This document shows, piece after piece, positions 61,050-64,000 of a stretch of DNA of 64,000 nucleotides; position 1 is the first letter of the stretch; the number at the start of each line of letters is the position of its first letter. Made by a program: the position numbers and the translations under genes. The stretch is from positions 4,338,032 through 4,402,031 of the forward strand of contig NZ_CP043006.1 of the NCBI RefSeq assembly GCF_008086345.1, written 5' to 3'. The DNA is from Chitinophaga sp. XS-30. GTDB lineage: Bacteria; Bacteroidota; Bacteroidia; Chitinophagales; Chitinophagaceae. The notes beneath the pieces were generated by a model. That model worked only from the letters and a program-made list of their open reading frames with translations, was not told the origin of the DNA and did not search any database.

Positions 61050-62207
61050 TTAGTTTTTACCGGAAGTATTGGGATTGATCCAGTCGTCAGTTCTATCATA
61101 TAACAGTTGAAAAAGGCTGCGTTTCGTGAGAATGAACCGGGCCTGCAGTGTCATGCCCTTCTTGATATTCCCTTTGATGCCGCCGGCGGTGCGCACTTCC
61201 GTTCCGGCGAACTGGCAGCGGACCCTGAAAACAGGCTGGTCATTCACCAGGGTGAAATCATTATCCACATGCTCCACCGTTCCGTCTACCACGCCCCACT
61301 CATTATAGTTGAAGGCATCCACCTGGAATTTAACGGGCATGCCTGCACGCAGGTAACCGATATCTTTGGGGGAAACGAGGCATTCTGCAACAAGATTGGA
61401 ATCCGGCGAAATAATGCCCATCAGTTCACCTACCTGCACAAAACCTCCGGCATATTTGCCGCTGAACTGATGCAGCGTGCCGCTTACCGGGGCTTTGATC
61501 AGGTTCCATTCCTTCTGCTTTTCCAGTTGTGCCGCATCGGCCTGCAGGCGGCTGCTCTCCATCCTGTAACGGCTCAGCTCTTCCTGCCAGGCGCTACGCT
61601 GCTGCTGTATGGCAGAGCGGTACATCGCCACGCTTTTATCATAGTCGTATTCCTTATCCCGCAGCTCTTTCTCTGCAATCACTTTATCGGCATACAATTT
61701 CCGGTACATGTTCAGGTCGCTTTCCAGCTTGCGCATGGTCGCCTGCTGTTCGTTCAGCGAAGCTACAAAACGGCTGTATTGCTGCTGATACAGGGCAGAT
61801 TGCAGTCCGCCACCGCTACCGCCGGCAGCGAGGCGGGTAAGATCGTTGATATAGGCATTCCGCTGATCCAGCTCAAAGGAGGTCTGCATCAGTTTGCTGT
61901 TGCTGATATCGGCTTGCAGCCGCAGGAGCAGCTGGTCTTTTTTGACGTATTGCCCTTCCTGCACCAGCACTTCTTCTATCGTACCGGCCACGAGGCTGCG
62001 CAGTTCGTTCTTCTCCGTTACAGGCCTGACGATGCCGGCGGATTTGACGGAAACATCCACTTTGATAAAGGGTAAGGCCAGCAGGCTGAGCAGCACTGCG
62101 AGCAGGACGGTTGCATAGATCACCTGCGTTCTGACCTTTACACGGGGCAGCCATGTAAATGCAGAATGCTCAATGACCTCCACAGGAAATAGTTGAGGCA
62201 TGGGCAA
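61050..62207 (-). CDS. HlyD family membrane-fusion protein
   Basis: A 385-residue adaptor that links the inner-membrane exporter to an outer-membrane duct. One N-terminal helix (about 28-48) anchors it; then come the first lipoyl half (AGTIEEVLVQEGQYVKKDQLLLRL), a long coiled coil (about 110-235) with a Gly-rich insert AAGGSGGGLQ, the second lipoyl half (WNLIKAPVSGTLHQFSGKYAGGFVQVGELM) and a beta-barrel domain. It is transcribed first, followed 3 bases later by the C39 exporter, so they form one export system. A TolC-type partner must come from elsewhere; the half-TolC at 7538 is far away. Confidence 0.92.
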   Translation of the reverse strand: MPMPQLFPVEVIEHSAFTWLPRVKVRTQVIYATVLLAVLLSLLALPFIKVDVSVKSAGIVRPVTEKNELRSLVAGTIEEVLVQEGQYVKKDQLLLRLQADISNSKLMQTSFELDQRNAYINDLTRLAAGGSGGGLQSALYQQQYSRFVASLNEQQATMRKLESDLNMYRKLYADKVIAEKELRDKEYDYDKSVAMYRSAIQQQRSAWQEELSRYRMESSRLQADAAQLEKQKEWNLIKAPVSGTLHQFSGKYAGGFVQVGELMGIISPDSNLVAECLVSPKDIGYLRAGMPVKFQVDAFNYNEWGVVDGTVEHVDNDFTLVNDQPVFRVRCQFAGTEVRTAGGIKGNIKKGMTLQARFILTKRSLFQLLYDRTDDWINPNTSGKN

Positions 62208-62300
62208 ATTTTTCTCTATGAAAAATGATGCCTTAACGGTTCAAACGGGCTAAAAACAATTGCTTAAAGACGACGAGGTAATTTACGATTTTTTCTGATA

Positions 62301-62765
62301 TTAGTCCCCTCTTTCATATCCTTCATCCACCAGCAGGGAACCGCCATCTGCAGCGGCGGTGGCCAGCTCATCGCAGCGGTTGTTCTCCGGATTGGTGGCA
62401 TGGCCTTTCACCCACTGGAATTTGATGCGGTGTTTTTTATAGAGCGGAACGAAACGTTCCCAGAGGTCGCGGTTCTTTTTATCCTTGAAATTTATTTTGA
62501 TCCAGTTCCACAGCCAGCCCTTTTCAACGGAATTGACCACATACTGGCTGTCCGTATAAATAGTGATGGAGAGGCCTTCTTTTGTCAGCGCTTCCAGCGC
62601 CTCGATCACCGCCAGCAGTTCCATGCGGTTATTCGTGGTCATCCGGTAGCCCTGTGACAGTTCCTTGCGCACCTTCCCCCAAATCAATACCACACCATAT
62701 CCACCTCTGCCCGGGTTTCCTCGCGCAGCGCCATCTGTATAAATGATCAGTTGCTGATTTGTCAA
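62301..62765 (-). CDS. rnhA: Ribonuclease HI (TTG start)
   Basis: RNase HI cuts RNA in RNA-DNA hybrids and removes primers and R-loops. The active-site acids are all present: Asp in IIYTDGAARGNPG, Glu in NNRMELLAVIEALE, Asp in IYTDSQYVVNSV and Asp in NNRCDELATAA. I choose TTG at 62765 as the start (Met-Thr-Asn-Gln-Gln): it gives 154 residues, the E. coli length, and follows a perfect TATTTTTG promoter box by 21 bases. ATGs upstream at 62939, 62906 and 62873 would add up to 58 unrelated residues and begin upstream of that promoter. Confidence 0.9.
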   Translation of the reverse strand: MTNQQLIIYTDGAARGNPGRGGYGVVLIWGKVRKELSQGYRMTTNNRMELLAVIEALEALTKEGLSITIYTDSQYVVNSVEKGWLWNWIKINFKDKKNRDLWERFVPLYKKHRIKFQWVKGHATNPENNRCDELATAAADGGSLLVDEGYERGD

Positions 62766-62785
62766 TCCCAATTCGTTTAAGGCTG

Positions 62786-62793
62786 CAAAAATA
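62786..62793 (-). promoter_or_regulatory. rnhA: -7 box of rnhA
   Basis: TATTTTTG on the minus strand, giving a predicted transcript start near 62779. The position decides in favour of the TTG start at 62765. The rest of the gap to 62984 shows nothing I recognise. Confidence 0.6.
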
Positions 62794-62983
62794 ATGGAGA
62801 ATTCCGAAGTGCCAAGTGAAAATGGTTTTCTGTACCGATTTACATGTTTTGCATAAGCTGATGACGTCACCATACCAAAATGATGCAGCGTCAGGTGTTG
62901 AGACATGACTGCTTTCCCCGCAGTTCCACCGTTTTTCAAGTACGGGAAAGCTGTTTACAACGCCCAATAATGGCATCAGGCAC

Positions 62984-64000
62984 CTAAACCTGGAAAACGC
63001 CGGTGCTGAACGTCTCTTCCACCGGCGCCTGATTGACCGCTTTAAGGCATTCCGCTACAACCTGGCGTGTCTGCGCCGGGTCAATGATCTCGTCCACCCA
63101 CAGCCTTGCTGCGGCATAATACGGCGTGGTCTGCGCATTGTATCTATCCGTGATGTCTTTCAGGAGCTTCGCTTCCACTTCTGGAGAAATGGTTTCTCCC
63201 CTGGCCTTGAGCGAGGCAACCTGTATCTGCAGCAGTGTTTTTGCGGCCTGTTCTCCGCCCATTACGGCGATCTTGGCATTCGGCCAGGCGAAGATGAAAC
63301 GGGGATCATAGGCTTTGCCGCACATGGCGTAATTGCCCGCGCCGTAAGAATTACCGGTGATGATGGTGATCTTGGGCACGATGGAATTGGCGACGGCATT
63401 AACCAGCTTGGCGCCATCCTTGATGATGCCTGCATGTTCGCTCCGGCTGCCCACCATGAACCCGGTTACATCCTGCAGAAAAAGCAGGGGTATTTTTTTC
63501 TGATTGCAGTTCATGATGAAACGGGCGGCCTTGTCCGCACTGTCATTATAGATCACGCCGCCCATCTGCATTTCGCCTTTGCGGTTCTTCACCATTTTCC
63601 GCTGATTGGCCACGATGCCAACGGCCCATCCTTCGATGCGCGCATACCCGCAGAGCATGGTCTTCCCATATTCTTCCTTATACTCGTCAAATACGGAACC
63701 ATCTACCAGTCTTTCAATGATCTCGCGGACATCATAGGATTTGGTACTGTCCGCCGGAACGATGCCGTATAATTCTTCCGGGGATTTCTGCGGCGCCACG
63801 GGGGTAATATGATCGAAACCTGCCTGGGGTTTATGCCCCAGTCTCGCTACGATGTCCCTGATCCCGTCAAGGCAGGCTTTGTCATCTTTGAATTTATAAT
63901 CGGCTACGCCGGATATCTCGGTATGCGTGGTGGCGCCGCCCAGGGTTTCCGCATCCACATCTTCGCCGATGGCAGCCTTTACCAGGTAGGGCCCGGCCAG
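62984..64000 (-). CDS. Acyl-CoA carboxylase, carboxyltransferase beta subunit (5' partial)
   Basis: The frame is open to the last base of the window, so the N-terminal part is missing. The visible 338 residues are the second half of a biotin-dependent carboxyltransferase of the propionyl/methylcrotonyl-CoA type: AETLGGATTHTEISGVADY, FLQDVTGFMVGSRSEHAGIIKDGAKLV, ITGNSYGAGNYAMCGKAYDPRF and the end region ARLWVDEIIDPAQTRQ. The enzyme carboxylates an acyl-CoA using carboxybiotin from a partner subunit. HTEISGVADY leans toward a methylcrotonyl-type substrate, but this is not firm. Confidence 0.9.
   Translation of the reverse strand: MAGPYLVKAAIGEDVDAETLGGATTHTEISGVADYKFKDDKACLDGIRDIVARLGHKPQAGFDHITPVAPQKSPEELYGIVPADSTKSYDVREIIERLVDGSVFDEYKEEYGKTMLCGYARIEGWAVGIVANQRKMVKNRKGEMQMGGVIYNDSADKAARFIMNCNQKKIPLLFLQDVTGFMVGSRSEHAGIIKDGAKLVNAVANSIVPKITIITGNSYGAGNYAMCGKAYDPRFIFAWPNAKIAVMGGEQAAKTLLQIQVASLKARGETISPEVEAKLLKDITDRYNAQTTPYYAAARLWVDEIIDPAQTRQVVAECLKAVNQAPVEETFSTGVFQV

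Noticed and set aside
62208..62300. Double-glycine precursor gene next to the HlyD/C39 exporter
   Set aside because: All frames in this gap are too short or interrupted, and none has a GG leader.
1..64000. CRISPR arrays, tRNA or rRNA genes, insertion sequences
   Set aside because: None was seen: no regularly spaced repeats with spacers, no CCA-ending cloverleaf sequences recognised, and no transposase-like product. A covariance-model search would be needed to exclude tRNA completely.

Overview
The window reads as chromosomal DNA of a Bacteroidota bacterium, most likely a Chitinophaga-like member of the Chitinophagaceae. Pointers seen in the sequence are a C-terminal type IX secretion sorting domain (gene ending at 2103), a SusC/SusD pair with a hybrid two-component regulator, families largely confined to Bacteroidota (DUF4270, DUF2027-Smr, DUF6934), promoters of the TAnnTTTG type rather than TATAAT, and almost no Shine-Dalgarno sequences. 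I saw no tRNA or rRNA gene, CRISPR array, insertion sequence or prophage. The first and last genes are cut by the window edges.

Layout. 1-2103: end of a large secreted protein built of near-identical ~285-residue modules. 2107-10695: an envelope-glycan (exopolysaccharide) operon behind a ~240-nt structured leader: Wzc-like chain-length ATPase, acyltransferase, 36-residue membrane peptide, Wzy/O-antigen-ligase-like polymerase, half-size TolC-like protein, GT-C-like membrane protein and a secreted hydrolase. 10777-16871: metK with a DUF4270 lipoprotein, a short GT5-like protein, panC, panD and a flippase-like membrane protein. 16942-21004: ppk1, ppx and panB. 21215-24681: two lysine-catabolism genes (HglS/DUF1338 and an antiquitin-type aldehyde dehydrogenase) flanking a split YeeE/YedE sulfur transporter on the other strand. 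24781-29896: a degenerate histidine phosphatase, an S8 protease, DUF4870, the RNase P RNA gene, DUF2027-Smr and DoxX. 30009-30648: an AT-rich two-gene unit, DUF6934 plus a 51-residue protein. 30756-39507: amino-acid permease, CLC channel, polyprenyl synthase, RNase R, lpxK, 5-formyl-THF cyclo-ligase, bioD. 39571-43551: cystathionine beta-synthase, a signal-less metal-receptor protein, a Rieske lipoprotein, fructose-bisphosphate aldolase.

43733-55596 is a complete fructan utilisation locus: a hybrid regulator with a periplasmic sugar-binding sensor is divergent from an operon of sugar porter, fructokinase, SusC, SusD and GH32. The parts fit one route: fructan capture and hydrolysis at the outer membrane, fructose sensing in the periplasm, fructose uptake and phosphorylation. 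Aldolase (42484-43551) lies next door but has its own promoter and terminator. 55755-64000 holds accD, smpB, two lipoproteins, a C39-peptidase ABC exporter with its HlyD partner (no precursor gene seen), rnhA (best start is TTG) and the end of an acyl-CoA carboxylase beta subunit.

The least explained items are the DUF6934/51-residue pair, the glycan operon with its half-TolC, micro-peptide and leader hairpin, the short GT5-like gene beside panC, and the altered Rieske motif.
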